Source: Lutibacter sp. B1 (GTDB lineage Bacteria; Bacteroidota; Bacteroidia; Flavobacteriales; Flavobacteriaceae). From it: a stretch of DNA of 64,000 nucleotides. This document shows, in pieces, positions 29,120-38,498 of the stretch. Made by a program: the position numbers and the translations under genes. Every line of letters begins with the position of its first letter. Positions within the stretch are counted from its first letter, which is position 1. Location: NCBI RefSeq assembly GCF_012524075.1, contig NZ_JAAZUI010000002.1:1-64000 (forward strand), written 5' to 3'. Under the pieces are notes generated by a model. The model saw nothing but the letters and a program-made list of their open reading frames with translations. It was not told the DNA's origin and searched no databases.

Positions 29120-31294
29120 ATGAAGAAACAAAAAAAATCTCTTTTTAAACTTTTGGCAGTTTATTTTTTAACAATAAGTTTATTTGGATGTAAAACAAAA
29201 TCTGATATTGTAAATGAATATGATTCCTATTTATTTACCTATTTTGTAGGAAATGGGCCGGGAGAAGAATCAATTCATTATGCATTAAGTAACGATGGAT
29301 TTAATTATTATGCCTTAAATAACAATGAGCCAATTATTAATTCGAAAGAGATAAGTACATCTGGAGGAGTTCGTGATCCACATATTTTAAGAGGACAAGA
29401 TGGTAAAACATTTTATATGGTAGTAACAGACCTTTATGTTCCAAAAGATGGTTGGTCTAATTATGCCATGATTTTAATGAAATCTACAGATTTAATTAAT
29501 TGGTCATCTACTAAAATAAACGTTCCAAATACTTTTCCTAAGGAATTTGGAAAAGTACACCGCGTTTGGGCTCCACAAACAATTTACGATTCCCAAAGCA
29601 AAAAATATATGGTGTACTGGTCTATGAAAACAGGTGACGAACCTGATAAAATATATTATGCATATGCTAATAAAGATTTTACTGCTTTAGAAACAACTCC
29701 AAAACAATTATTTTATAGCCCTACCAACAGTGCTTGTATAGATGGAGATATTATTTATAATAATGGAAAATATCATCTTTTTTTTAAAAATGAAGATGAA
29801 AATAAAAAAGGCATTATGAAAGCTGTTTCTGATAAATTAACAGAAGGCTATGTACAAGTTGATGGATACATGGATCAAACCGATGAAGCTGTTGAAGGCT
29901 CCGGTATTTTTAAAATAATAGATTCGGACACCTATATTTTGATGTACGATATGTATATGAAAGGAAAATATCAATTTACAAAAAGCACCGATTTATTAAA
30001 CTTTTCAGTAGTTGATGATGAAATTTCAATGAATTTTCATCCGAGACATGGAACCGTAATCCCAATAACAAAAAAAGAAACCGAGGCTCTTATTAAAAAA
30101 TGGGGAACTATTAATAAAAATGTATTCCTATCGTTCAATTCAGAAGAAATTAAAAAAAATAATGTAATCATAGATGATGAAAACAAAACCATCTATATTC
30201 CTGCAAAACAAGGAACTGATATCACTAATTTCAATCCTAATTTTAAATTGTTTTCTGGGGTTACCTCCTCTCCTACAACACCCCAAAACTTTTCTAAAGA
30301 AAGTGTAAATTACACCTTTACAATCAAAAATAAAGAAACCAAAACATATCAAGTAACCGTTAATATAGATCATAATCCTGTTTTAGATGGTTATTATGCA
30401 GACCCTGAAATAATATTTTCAAATAAAACGAAAAAATATTATTTATATCCAACTACCGATGGATTTACTAATTGGTCTGGAACTTATTTTAAAACATTTT
30501 CATCAACAGATTTGGTAAATTGGAATGATGAAGGTACTATTTTAGATTTAAAAAAAGATGTTAAATGGGCAAATCGTAATGCTTGGGCTCCAACAATAAC
30601 TGAAAAAAAAGTAAATGAGACTTATAAGTATTTCTATTATTTTACTGCTGCACAAAAAATTGGAGTTGCAGTTTCAGATAATCCAACAGGACCTTTTGTA
30701 GATTCCGGTAAACCATTAATTTCAAAAAAGCCTAAGGGTGTAATTGGCGGACAAGAAATAGATCCTGATGTATTTACAGATCCTGTTACAAACAAAAGTT
30801 ATTTATACTGGGGAAATGGATATTTAGCTTGCGCTGAATTAAATGATGATATGATTTCAATAAAAGAAAATACTATAAAAGTAATGACTCCTGACGCTAC
30901 TTTTAGAGAAGGTACTGAAGTATTTTATAGAAACGGAAAGTACTATTTTTTATGGTCTGAAAATGATACACGAAGTCCAAATTATCAAGTACGATATGCT
31001 ACCTCAAGTTCTCCAACAGGGAAATTAACAATTCCTAAAAATAACTTAATTTTATCTAAAAACCCTGAACTAGGTATTTATGGAACAGGACACAATAGTG
31101 TAATTCAAATTTTAAATAGTGATGAATGGTACATTGTATATCATCGTTTTAACAGACCAAACGGAATTAACAAGGGTGATTCAGCCGGATATCATAGAGA
31201 AGTTTGTATTGATGTATTGGAATTTAATATTGATAACAGTATAAAACCTGTGAAACCAACATTAAAAGGGATTAAAACTGAAATATCAAATTAA
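29120..31294 (+). CDS. Tandem double GH43 lipoprotein
   Basis: About 724 residues with two glycosidase propellers in one chain. The ATG at 29120 (MKKQKK) gives a proper lipoprotein signal ending in FGC; a start at 29105 would overlap the previous stop and add MIFFN. Using numbering from 29105, domain 1 (about 38-335) has Asp91 in GVRDPH, a VWAPQ motif and Glu264 in VEGSGIF. A small domain (about 338-425) ending in TYQVTVNIDH resembles DUF5018-type beta-sandwich linkers. Domain 2 (about 426-725) has Asp433 in YYADPE, Asp553 in EIDPDVF and Glu602 in FREGTEVF. All three catalytic carboxylates seem present in domain 2, and at least two in domain 1. GH43 enzymes here would be arabinofuranosidases or galactosidases. 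Two activities on one branched side chain is plausible. Confidence 0.85.
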   Translation: MKKQKKSLFKLLAVYFLTISLFGCKTKSDIVNEYDSYLFTYFVGNGPGEESIHYALSNDGFNYYALNNNEPIINSKEISTSGGVRDPHILRGQDGKTFYMVVTDLYVPKDGWSNYAMILMKSTDLINWSSTKINVPNTFPKEFGKVHRVWAPQTIYDSQSKKYMVYWSMKTGDEPDKIYYAYANKDFTALETTPKQLFYSPTNSACIDGDIIYNNGKYHLFFKNEDENKKGIMKAVSDKLTEGYVQVDGYMDQTDEAVEGSGIFKIIDSDTYILMYDMYMKGKYQFTKSTDLLNFSVVDDEISMNFHPRHGTVIPITKKETEALIKKWGTINKNVFLSFNSEEIKKNNVIIDDENKTIYIPAKQGTDITNFNPNFKLFSGVTSSPTTPQNFSKESVNYTFTIKNKETKTYQVTVNIDHNPVLDGYYADPEIIFSNKTKKYYLYPTTDGFTNWSGTYFKTFSSTDLVNWNDEGTILDLKKDVKWANRNAWAPTITEKKVNETYKYFYYFTAAQKIGVAVSDNPTGPFVDSGKPLISKKPKGVIGGQEIDPDVFTDPVTNKSYLYWGNGYLACAELNDDMISIKENTIKVMTPDATFREGTEVFYRNGKYYFLWSENDTRSPNYQVRYATSSSPTGKLTIPKNNLILSKNPELGIYGTGHNSVIQILNSDEWYIVYHRFNRPNGINKGDSAGYHREVCIDVLEFNIDNSIKPVKPTLKGIKTEISN

Positions 31295-31317
31295 AATAGT
31301 TGTCTAAAATTATCATT

Positions 31318-33345
31318 ATGAAAACAATAAGTTCATTAATTTTATCAATACTGTTACTTTCTCCAGTATTTTCACAACAAGAAATCCCTCAAAAAATAGC
31401 GAACAACAATATCTTTAACATTGTAAATCCTGACTATGAATTAAGTCCTTATACCGGTATGACTAAACAGCATTGGAGAGATGCTGCTCTTTATTTATTA
31501 GAAGGTGCTTTTAGTTATATTAATACTCTTGACGATCCTATGAAATTCCCTAAACAACCGGGGAAAAGTTATCCTACCAGTGAAAGTCAAGTTCCTACCG
31601 AAAAATTAGAAGGACTCTGTAGAACGTTGTTTATTGCATCTCCTCTTTTAAAAGAAAATCCTAGTTTGGTTGTCAACAATATAAAAGTTGCCGATTATTA
31701 TAGATATCAAATTGTTAAATTAATTGACCCAAATAGTGAATCTTATATTGTACCACGACCAAAAAACGCAGGTCCGAGTCAAAATTTAGTAGAATTTGGT
31801 GCTTTAGCACTCTCACTACTAACCAACTCAAAAATACTATGGGATCCATTGTCACAATCACAAAAAGATGCTTTGGCAAAAACAATGTTAAGTTATGGAG
31901 ATGGTCCTACTGTGGATTCTAACTGGAAATTTTTTAACATTTTTGTATTGAGTTTTTTTAAAGATCAAGGATATCCTGTTAATGAAAAATTACTGGAAGA
32001 ATATTTACAAAAATCATTAGAGCATTACAGAGGAGATGGATGGTATAACGACGCTCCAGCTTATGATTATTACAGTATGTGGGCTTTTCAAATGTATGGT
32101 ATGATATGGTCAGAGTATTTTGGAAAAGAATATTATCCGGAATATGCCACAAAATTTAAAAAGAATTTTAAAGATTTAAAACACAATTACCCATACATGT
32201 TCAGCAAAAATGGAGAAATGATTATGTGGGGACGTAGTATTAGTTATAGAATTGGTGCAATAATTCCTTTTCCTCTTATGGGATTTGAAAATGATACAGA
32301 CACAAATTATGGATGGATGAGACGAATTTCATCAGGTGTACTCAAACAATTTTTACAACATCCTGATTTTATGAAAGACAATGTGCCAACTTTAGGGTTT
32401 TACGGTGCTTTTGAACCTGCGGTACAAATTTATAGTTGTAGAGGTAGTGTTTATTGGATGGGTAAAGCATTTTTAGGCTTACTGGTTCCGGATGATAATC
32501 CTTTTTGGACTGCTACAGAAAATAAAGGTGCTTGGGACAAAGAATTTGAAAAAGACGAAGTATATACTAAATTTCAAAAAGGATCTGAAATTTTAATTAC
32601 AGATTATCCAAATATTGGAGCTTCAGAAATAAGAGCATGGTGTCATGAAAAAGTAAAAGATGACTGGCAAAAATTCAGATCAACTGAAAACTATAATAGA
32701 TTATCATACAATAGTGCTTTTCTTTGGCAAGCTGATGGTGCTAATGGTGAAGTTGCAATGAACTATGTGTTAAAAAACAAAAAACAAGAATGGGAGGCAT
32801 TAAGATTATATACTTTTAAAAAATTTGAAGATGGTATCTATTACCGTAATGTGGTTCTTGAAACCAATGAAAACATTAAATTAAACCTTGCTGATATTCC
32901 TTTAGCAAATGGTATTTTAAGAGTTGACAAAAATATAAGTACAGAAGTAATTCCAATGCGATTAGGACATTATGCTTTACCAAAATTGGATGGAGAAATT
33001 AAAACTACTATCACAAAAGTAAAAGGATATGAAGTTACAATTATCGACAACGGAAAATATCAATTGGCAATGGTACCTCTTTTAGGTTGGACTAAAACAG
33101 AAGTTGTTAAAAGTAAAGGTTTAAATCCATCAAGTGAAGAAAGTTCTGTAATAAATGTGAGTGCTAATTTTAACCCTAACTTAGAAAATAACATATATGC
33201 TACACTAATGTTATGGAAAAAATCAGGTGAAAAATGGAGTAAAAAAGAGCTATTACCTATCAAAAAAATGAACTATTCAAAAGAAACAAATAGTGTAACT
33301 GTTACAATGATAAATGGAGATACTAAAGTTGTAAAATATGATTAA
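31318..33345 (+). CDS. DUF2264 protein, GH154-like (possible beta-glucuronidase)
   Basis: About 675 residues from ATG 31318, giving signal peptide MKTISSLILSILLLSPVFSQ; an upstream ATG (31300) would add six residues. The N-terminal two thirds have the helical pattern of an alpha/alpha barrel and DUF2264 motifs WRDAALYLLEGAF, TEKLEGLCRTLFIASPLL, GDGWYNDAPAYDYYSMWAFQMYG and MIMWGRSISYRIGA. As I recall, DUF2264 relatives in Bacteroides arabinogalactan loci are classed as GH154 exo-beta-glucuronidases. If so, it would remove non-reducing glucuronic acid from galactan side chains, complementing the GH88 route used after a lyase. It is six bases or so after the double GH43 and likely ends that transcript. 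Family fairly sure, activity inferred. Confidence 0.75.
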   Translation: MKTISSLILSILLLSPVFSQQEIPQKIANNNIFNIVNPDYELSPYTGMTKQHWRDAALYLLEGAFSYINTLDDPMKFPKQPGKSYPTSESQVPTEKLEGLCRTLFIASPLLKENPSLVVNNIKVADYYRYQIVKLIDPNSESYIVPRPKNAGPSQNLVEFGALALSLLTNSKILWDPLSQSQKDALAKTMLSYGDGPTVDSNWKFFNIFVLSFFKDQGYPVNEKLLEEYLQKSLEHYRGDGWYNDAPAYDYYSMWAFQMYGMIWSEYFGKEYYPEYATKFKKNFKDLKHNYPYMFSKNGEMIMWGRSISYRIGAIIPFPLMGFENDTDTNYGWMRRISSGVLKQFLQHPDFMKDNVPTLGFYGAFEPAVQIYSCRGSVYWMGKAFLGLLVPDDNPFWTATENKGAWDKEFEKDEVYTKFQKGSEILITDYPNIGASEIRAWCHEKVKDDWQKFRSTENYNRLSYNSAFLWQADGANGEVAMNYVLKNKKQEWEALRLYTFKKFEDGIYYRNVVLETNENIKLNLADIPLANGILRVDKNISTEVIPMRLGHYALPKLDGEIKTTITKVKGYEVTIIDNGKYQLAMVPLLGWTKTEVVKSKGLNPSSEESSVINVSANFNPNLENNIYATLMLWKKSGEKWSKKELLPIKKMNYSKETNSVTVTMINGDTKVVKYD

Positions 33346-33673
33346 AAACACTACTCAAGAAGATATAAACAATGAGAAATTACATATTATACCAGAAAAT
33401 AAAAACAGAATTAAAAAAATAGAAATTAATTAATCAACTGATTAACAAAACTTAAAATCATCTTCAATTTGCATTATTATATTTAATTTTTTTTAGTATC
33501 TAAATTCTATCTTTTCAATAAAACTATTATACAAGTTTCTTGTAAAATTTTAAATAAATTAGATAAAAGATCTGTGCTTAATTATACTAATAAAAATTAA
33601 AAAATATTTAAAACAATAATAGTTGAATAATTAAATTATAGTATTTTTGTAAGTGTCTTTAAAACACTTAATT
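33346..33673 (+). promoter_or_regulatory. Intergenic region with predicted GH97 promoter
   Basis: About 330 bp of very AT-rich DNA. No strong terminator is seen after DUF2264. TATTTTTG (33642-33649) fits the -7 consensus, with TTG at 33623-33625. Transcription would begin near 33656, giving an 18-nt leader before the ATG at 33674. This rules against the GTG at 33653 as a start. Confidence 0.45.
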
Positions 33674-35602
33674 ATGAAAAATCTACTCTATATTAGTATA
33701 ATATTTATATTAATTAATTCATGTAAAAAAGAAAATCAAAATTATACTTTTGAAAACATTGAAAAAACAATTAAGGTTGAGTTCAATTTAAATAGCCTTA
33801 AAACACCTTATTATAAAGTAATTTATAACAATAAAATAGTTTTAGATTCATCACAATTAGGAATCATTAGAGAAGATGCAAATTTTTATTCTAATTTAAA
33901 AATTATAAATATTTCTGAACCCAAATTAATCAAAGATTCATATTCAATACTTCAAGGAAAGCAAAAAGATATTACATATTCAGCAAACCAATATACTGTT
34001 CATTTAGAAAATGAAGGTGGAAATCTAATAGATATTATTTTTCAATTATCAAATGATGGAATTGCTCTAAGATACTATTTTCCTGAATCAACTTCTGAAA
34101 TAAAAAAAATAGTTGAAGAAAAAACAACGTATAGTTTTGATATAAATACAAAAGCCTGGTTACAACCCATGTCTAAAGCAAAAACTGGCTGGGAAAGCAC
34201 AAACCCTTCTTATGAAGAACATTATTCAATGAATGTTCCTGTAAGTGCTAAATCTCCAATTGGAGAAGGTTGGGTATATCCTGCTTTATTTAACACAAAT
34301 GATATCTGGGTTTTAATTACTGAAACTGGTTTACAAGAAAATTACTGTGGTAGTAGATTAATGTACAATGAATCTGTTAATTCATTACAAGTAACATTTC
34401 CTCAGAAAGAAGAAATTTTTCCAAACGGAGCTTTAAATCCACAATCTGAATTGCCTTGGTATACCCCTTGGAGAATTATTACAATTGGAAGTTTAAATAC
34501 CATTACAGAAAGTACTTTAGGAACAGATTTAGCTGATAAAGCTATTGATATGGATACTTCATTTATTAAAAGTGGTTTAAGTTCTTGGAGCTGGGTTTTA
34601 TTAAAAGATGAATTTACCAACTATGAGACATCTTTAAAATTTATTGATTATGCTTCGCAAATGAACTGGCCTTACTGTTTAATTGATGCCGATTGGGATA
34701 CTAGAATAGGTGATAATAAAATAAAAGAATTAGCTAAATATGCAACCACTAAAAACGTAAAATTATTACTTTGGTATAATTCTTCCGGATCCTGGAACAC
34801 GACTCCATACCACCCAAAAAGTAAATTATTAACACATAACGATAGAGTTGCTGAGTTTACAAAACTCAACAACATGGGTATTGCTGGTATAAAAGTTGAT
34901 TTTTTTGGAGGAGATGGTCAATCAATGATTGCTTACTATCATAATATTTTAAAAGATGCTGCAAAACAAAAATTATTAGTTAATTTTCATGGAGCAACTT
35001 TACCAAGAGGTTGGCAACGAACGTATCCTAATTTAATGACTACTGAAGCTATTAAAGGAGAAGAATTTATCACTTTCAGCCAAGAAACTGCAGATTTACA
35101 ACCGAGCCATTGTGCAATGTTACCATTTACAAGAAATGTATTTGATCCTATGGATTTTACTCCAATGGTTTTAGATTCAATTCCAAATATACATCGAAGA
35201 ACTACACCTTCTTTTGAGTTGGCGCTACCCGTATTATTTTTATCTGGTATCCAACATATTGCCGAAATTCCTGAAGGTATGGCCAAACAGCCTGAATATG
35301 TAATAAACTATTTAAAAGATATACCAACTAATTGGGATGAATCAAAATTCATCAATGGTTTTCCTGGAAAAGATGTAATTATAGCCAGAAGAAAAGGAGA
35401 TACTTGGTATATAGTGGGTATAAATGGAGAAAATATTGATAAAGAATTTGAAATTGATTTATCATTTATTTCAAAAAACCATGGTTATATTATTACTGAT
35501 GAAGATCAATTGGGGTTTAAAAAAGACTCTATTTCTTTAACTGATAAATCTATATTAACAGTTAAATTTATACCTTATGGTGGATTTATTATAAAAATAT
35601 AA
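33674..35602 (+). CDS. GH97 retaining-type alpha-galactosidase / beta-L-arabinopyranosidase
   Basis: A 642-residue lipoprotein from ATG 33674 (signal ISIIFILINSC). A GTG at 33653 would add seven residues but lies before the predicted transcript start and spoils the signal. The N-terminal beta-supersandwich (about 30-265), TIM barrel (about 280-540) and C-terminal sandwich are typical GH97. In the barrel, Asp409 in GIKVDFFGGD matches the nucleophile of retaining GH97 enzymes such as BT1871, and Glu458 in TTEAIKGEE the acid/base. Inverting SusB-type glucosidases lack this Asp. So alpha-galactosidase or beta-L-arabinopyranosidase activity is more likely than alpha-glucosidase. It has its own promoter and ends at a terminator shared with the converging arabinose genes. 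Confidence 0.9.
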   Translation: MKNLLYISIIFILINSCKKENQNYTFENIEKTIKVEFNLNSLKTPYYKVIYNNKIVLDSSQLGIIREDANFYSNLKIINISEPKLIKDSYSILQGKQKDITYSANQYTVHLENEGGNLIDIIFQLSNDGIALRYYFPESTSEIKKIVEEKTTYSFDINTKAWLQPMSKAKTGWESTNPSYEEHYSMNVPVSAKSPIGEGWVYPALFNTNDIWVLITETGLQENYCGSRLMYNESVNSLQVTFPQKEEIFPNGALNPQSELPWYTPWRIITIGSLNTITESTLGTDLADKAIDMDTSFIKSGLSSWSWVLLKDEFTNYETSLKFIDYASQMNWPYCLIDADWDTRIGDNKIKELAKYATTKNVKLLLWYNSSGSWNTTPYHPKSKLLTHNDRVAEFTKLNNMGIAGIKVDFFGGDGQSMIAYYHNILKDAAKQKLLVNFHGATLPRGWQRTYPNLMTTEAIKGEEFITFSQETADLQPSHCAMLPFTRNVFDPMDFTPMVLDSIPNIHRRTTPSFELALPVLFLSGIQHIAEIPEGMAKQPEYVINYLKDIPTNWDESKFINGFPGKDVIIARRKGDTWYIVGINGENIDKEFEIDLSFISKNHGYIITDEDQLGFKKDSISLTDKSILTVKFIPYGGFIIKI

Positions 35603-35620
35603 TAAATACTCTTTCAAATA

Positions 35621-35650
35621 AAAAAGAGGGATGATTAACTCCCTCTTTTT
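35621..35650. terminator. Bidirectional terminator between GH97 and the symporter gene
   Basis: A perfect 11-bp stem (AAAAAGAGGGA at 35621-35631 with TCCCTCTTTTT at 35640-35650) around an 8-nt loop. T-runs occur on both strands, so it can stop the plus-strand GH97 transcript and the minus-strand arabinose operon, whose last stop codon is at 35672. Confidence 0.9.
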
Positions 35651-35671
35651 ATTAACAAAATTCAAAAAAAA

Positions 35672-37291
35672 TTATTTTCCATTAAAGAAAATCATAACTC
35701 CAATTACGACTAAAACAATTAATACAGAAGCAACAACATCTATCCAACCATAACTACTTTTATTATTCGCTTTTTCTTCTTCTGTTATTGTATTAAATGT
35801 TAAGTTTTCAACTTTCTCTTCTGTCGGAGCTTTAGTTAATAAACTAACAACAACTATTAAAATAATACAAAATAAGAAAAACCATGCTCCAAAAGAAAGG
35901 AAGTTCATATCACCTAACCTAAATAATAAACTATTCGTATTTAAAGACCCTTTAACCAATTCAAGTACAATTCTTAAAGCTGCGACAATAAAACCAGCTA
36001 CTAATGTTACGTAAGCTCCTTGTGCATTAATACGTTTATGAAATATTCCTAACAAGAAAACAGCAGTAATTGGAGGAGCAATATATGATTGTACTTTTTG
36101 TAAATATTCATATAAAACACCCGATATATTGGCCATAATCGGAATCCATAAAATACCAATTATCACCACAATAACAGTTGCAATTTTGCCGGTTCTAACC
36201 AATTTCTTTTCAGGAGTTTTTGGTTTTAATTTCTTATAAATATCAACTGTAAATAAAGTAGAAACAGAATTAAATACGGAAGCTAAAGAACTCATTAATG
36301 CTGCCAATAAGCCTGCGGCTACTAAACCACGTAAACCCGAAGGTAATAAGTTACTCATTAAAACAGGAAATGCCTGATCAGGAGTATCATATTGTAATTC
36401 ACCTCGCATTTTTAAGGTAAGTGCGATTACACCCGGAATTAAAAATAAGAATACCGGAAGTAATTTTAATAAAGCTCCAAAAATAGTACCTCTTCTACCC
36501 TCTTTAATATTTTTTGCCGTTAATGTACGCTGTACAATGTATTGATCTGTGCACCAATACCAAACACCAACTATGGTACTTGTAATAAATAAAGCCGGCC
36601 AAGGAAAATCAGGATCTGAAGCTGAACGCCACATATTTAAATATTCGGGAGTTACTGTTTCTTTCATACTTTCCCACCCTCCAACGTGATGTAAACCTAT
36701 AAAAGTCAATGCCCCTGCCCCTAAAACTAATATGATTGCTTGTAAAGTTTCGGTATAAACTACAGCTCTCATACCTCCTAAAACTGTATAAATTCCTGTT
36801 AAAATAACTGTCGCAATTGCTCCTGTCCAAAAATCTATACCTAATAATGCGGATACTACTATACCTCCTGCATAAATTGTTACTGAAATTTTAGTGAGCA
36901 CATAAGCTATAATAGAAAATACTGAAAGTATCCAACGAGATCTGGAATCAAACCTTTTTTCAAGAAATTCGGGCATTGTAAATACTCCACTTCGAGCGTA
37001 AAAGGGCAAAAATACCCAACCCAAAAGGAGTACAACCCATGCTTGTATTTCATAAATAAGCATTGGCAATTTATTCCCTGCTCCGGCTCCTGCCAATCCA
37101 ACCACGTGCTCAGAACCTATATTTGAAGCAAAAATTGATGCTCCAACTACAAACCATCCAACATTTCTTCCTGCTAAAAAATAATCTTCAGTATTCGCCT
37201 GTTTTTTTCTTACTACCCAAATAACAATCCCTATTAATACCAAGAAATAAATCCCTATGGATACCCAATCTAACGTGTCTAATGTTTTCAT
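35672..37291 (-). CDS. Sodium:solute symporter (SSS/SGLT family), sugar uptake
   Basis: A 539-residue inner-membrane protein with about 14 hydrophobic segments. N-terminal SSS motifs include DWVSIGIYFLVLIGIVIW, TEDYFLAGRNVGWFVVGASIFASNIGSEH and FTMPEFLEKRF. The inter-helix pattern resembles sodium/glucose cotransporters (SGLT) more than proline or pantothenate symporters. It is the last gene of the araB-araD-araA-epimerase group, four bp after the epimerase, so it most likely imports L-arabinose or galactose with sodium. No other inner-membrane sugar importer is seen in the window, so it could carry monosaccharides released by the periplasmic enzymes. Confidence 0.92.
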   Translation of the reverse strand: MKTLDTLDWVSIGIYFLVLIGIVIWVVRKKQANTEDYFLAGRNVGWFVVGASIFASNIGSEHVVGLAGAGAGNKLPMLIYEIQAWVVLLLGWVFLPFYARSGVFTMPEFLEKRFDSRSRWILSVFSIIAYVLTKISVTIYAGGIVVSALLGIDFWTGAIATVILTGIYTVLGGMRAVVYTETLQAIILVLGAGALTFIGLHHVGGWESMKETVTPEYLNMWRSASDPDFPWPALFITSTIVGVWYWCTDQYIVQRTLTAKNIKEGRRGTIFGALLKLLPVFLFLIPGVIALTLKMRGELQYDTPDQAFPVLMSNLLPSGLRGLVAAGLLAALMSSLASVFNSVSTLFTVDIYKKLKPKTPEKKLVRTGKIATVIVVIIGILWIPIMANISGVLYEYLQKVQSYIAPPITAVFLLGIFHKRINAQGAYVTLVAGFIVAALRIVLELVKGSLNTNSLLFRLGDMNFLSFGAWFFLFCIILIVVVSLLTKAPTEEKVENLTFNTITEEEKANNKSSYGWIDVVASVLIVLVVIGVMIFFNGK

Positions 37292-37295
37292 ACTA

Positions 37296-38477
37296 TTACT
37301 TTACAGAAAATTTAAATGATGTTTTTGAACTATATTTTTCTCCTGGTTTTAATATTACTGAAGGAAAATCTTTTTGATTTGGAGAATCAGGATAATGTTG
37401 AGTTTCTAAACATAAACCAGATCTGTAAACGGTTACACCTCCTCCTTTTTTAGGAAATGTGCTATTTAAAAAGTTTCCGGAATAAAACTGTATCCCAGGT
37501 TCATCCGAAAAAATTTCAAGCAATCGTCCGCTTTCTTGATGATAAACTGTTGCTGCTAACCTAACTCCTTTATTTGGATTATTTAAAACCCAACAATGGT
37601 CGTAACCACCACCTCTTTTTAATTGTATATCTTCTAATTCAATATCTTTTCCTATAACTTTTCCTTCCCTAAAATCAAAAGGCGTATTAGTTACATCTTT
37701 AAGTTCTCCTGTTGGAATAAGCGTTTCATCTACCGGAATAAATTTATCGGCATTAATTGTAATTTCGTTATCTAAGATTGTTTTTGTAAAATCTCCTGAT
37801 AAATTAAAATAAGAATGTTGTGTAAGATTTATGATTGTTTTTTTATCTGTTGTTGTCTCGTAAGCTACGTCTAAAATGTTATCATTGGTTAAAGTATAGG
37901 TTACATCTACATTTAAATTTCCAGGATACCCTTCTTCCATATCTTTACTCATATATGAAAGTTTTAAGGAAGCAATACTATCTCCGAGTACTTCAGTAGC
38001 ATTCCAAACTACTTTATCAAAACCTTTTACACCTCCGTGTAAATGATTTGGTCCATCGTTAGTTGCTAATTTATATTCAACACCGTCTAACGTAAATTTA
38101 CCTTTGGCAATCCGATTACCGTATCTACCGATTAACGCTCCAAAATAAGGGTTGTTTTTAGTGTATTGAGCTAATGAGTCAAATCCTAAAACAACATCTT
38201 CTGATATGTTATTTTTATTGGGAACTTTTAATGAAGTAATAATACCTCCATAGGTCATTATCTTAATTTCAATTCCTTTTTGATTTTTAAGCGTGTACAA
38301 ATCAACATTTTCCCCTTCCGGAGTAGTTCCAAAAGCTTCTTTTGAAATAGTTACAGTTGCTTTTTCTTCAGGTATAATTACGGCTTCTCCCTTCTTTTTT
38401 TCGCTTTTACATTGAATATTTAGGCAAACTAAACCGATTATGGCAAAACCATAAAAAAATCGTTTAAATACTTTCAT
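37296..38477 (-). CDS. galM: Aldose 1-epimerase (mutarotase), lipoprotein
   Basis: A 393-residue protein with a lipoprotein signal (hydrophobic 10-21, Cys23 followed by KSEKKK) before a GalM fold. Family motifs are TYGGIITSLKVPNK, FGALIGRYGNRIAKGKF, PNHLHGGVKGFDK (first His), TQHSYFNL (catalytic acid His), PFDFREGK and CLETQHYPDSPN (catalytic base Glu). It interconverts alpha and beta anomers of free sugars, which speeds uptake and isomerase use. Usually cytoplasmic; here the lipid anchor places it in the periplasm, upstream of the symporter. It follows araA by 21 bp. Whether arabinose, galactose or both is the substrate cannot be told. Confidence 0.92.
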   Translation of the reverse strand: MKVFKRFFYGFAIIGLVCLNIQCKSEKKKGEAVIIPEEKATVTISKEAFGTTPEGENVDLYTLKNQKGIEIKIMTYGGIITSLKVPNKNNISEDVVLGFDSLAQYTKNNPYFGALIGRYGNRIAKGKFTLDGVEYKLATNDGPNHLHGGVKGFDKVVWNATEVLGDSIASLKLSYMSKDMEEGYPGNLNVDVTYTLTNDNILDVAYETTTDKKTIINLTQHSYFNLSGDFTKTILDNEITINADKFIPVDETLIPTGELKDVTNTPFDFREGKVIGKDIELEDIQLKRGGGYDHCWVLNNPNKGVRLAATVYHQESGRLLEIFSDEPGIQFYSGNFLNSTFPKKGGGVTVYRSGLCLETQHYPDSPNQKDFPSVILKPGEKYSSKTSFKFSVK

Positions 38478-38498
38478 AATTATTATTTTAATAGTTGG

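Noticed and set aside
33338-33433. A 31-codon frame overlapping the end of the DUF2264 gene
   Set aside because: Short, Lys/Asn/Ile-rich, no motif, and an ATG overlapping a stop codon arises easily by chance in this DNA.
33653-33673. GTG at 33653 as the start of the GH97 gene
   Set aside because: It lies upstream of the predicted transcript start and puts seven residues ahead of an otherwise normal lipoprotein signal; ATG at 33674 is better.
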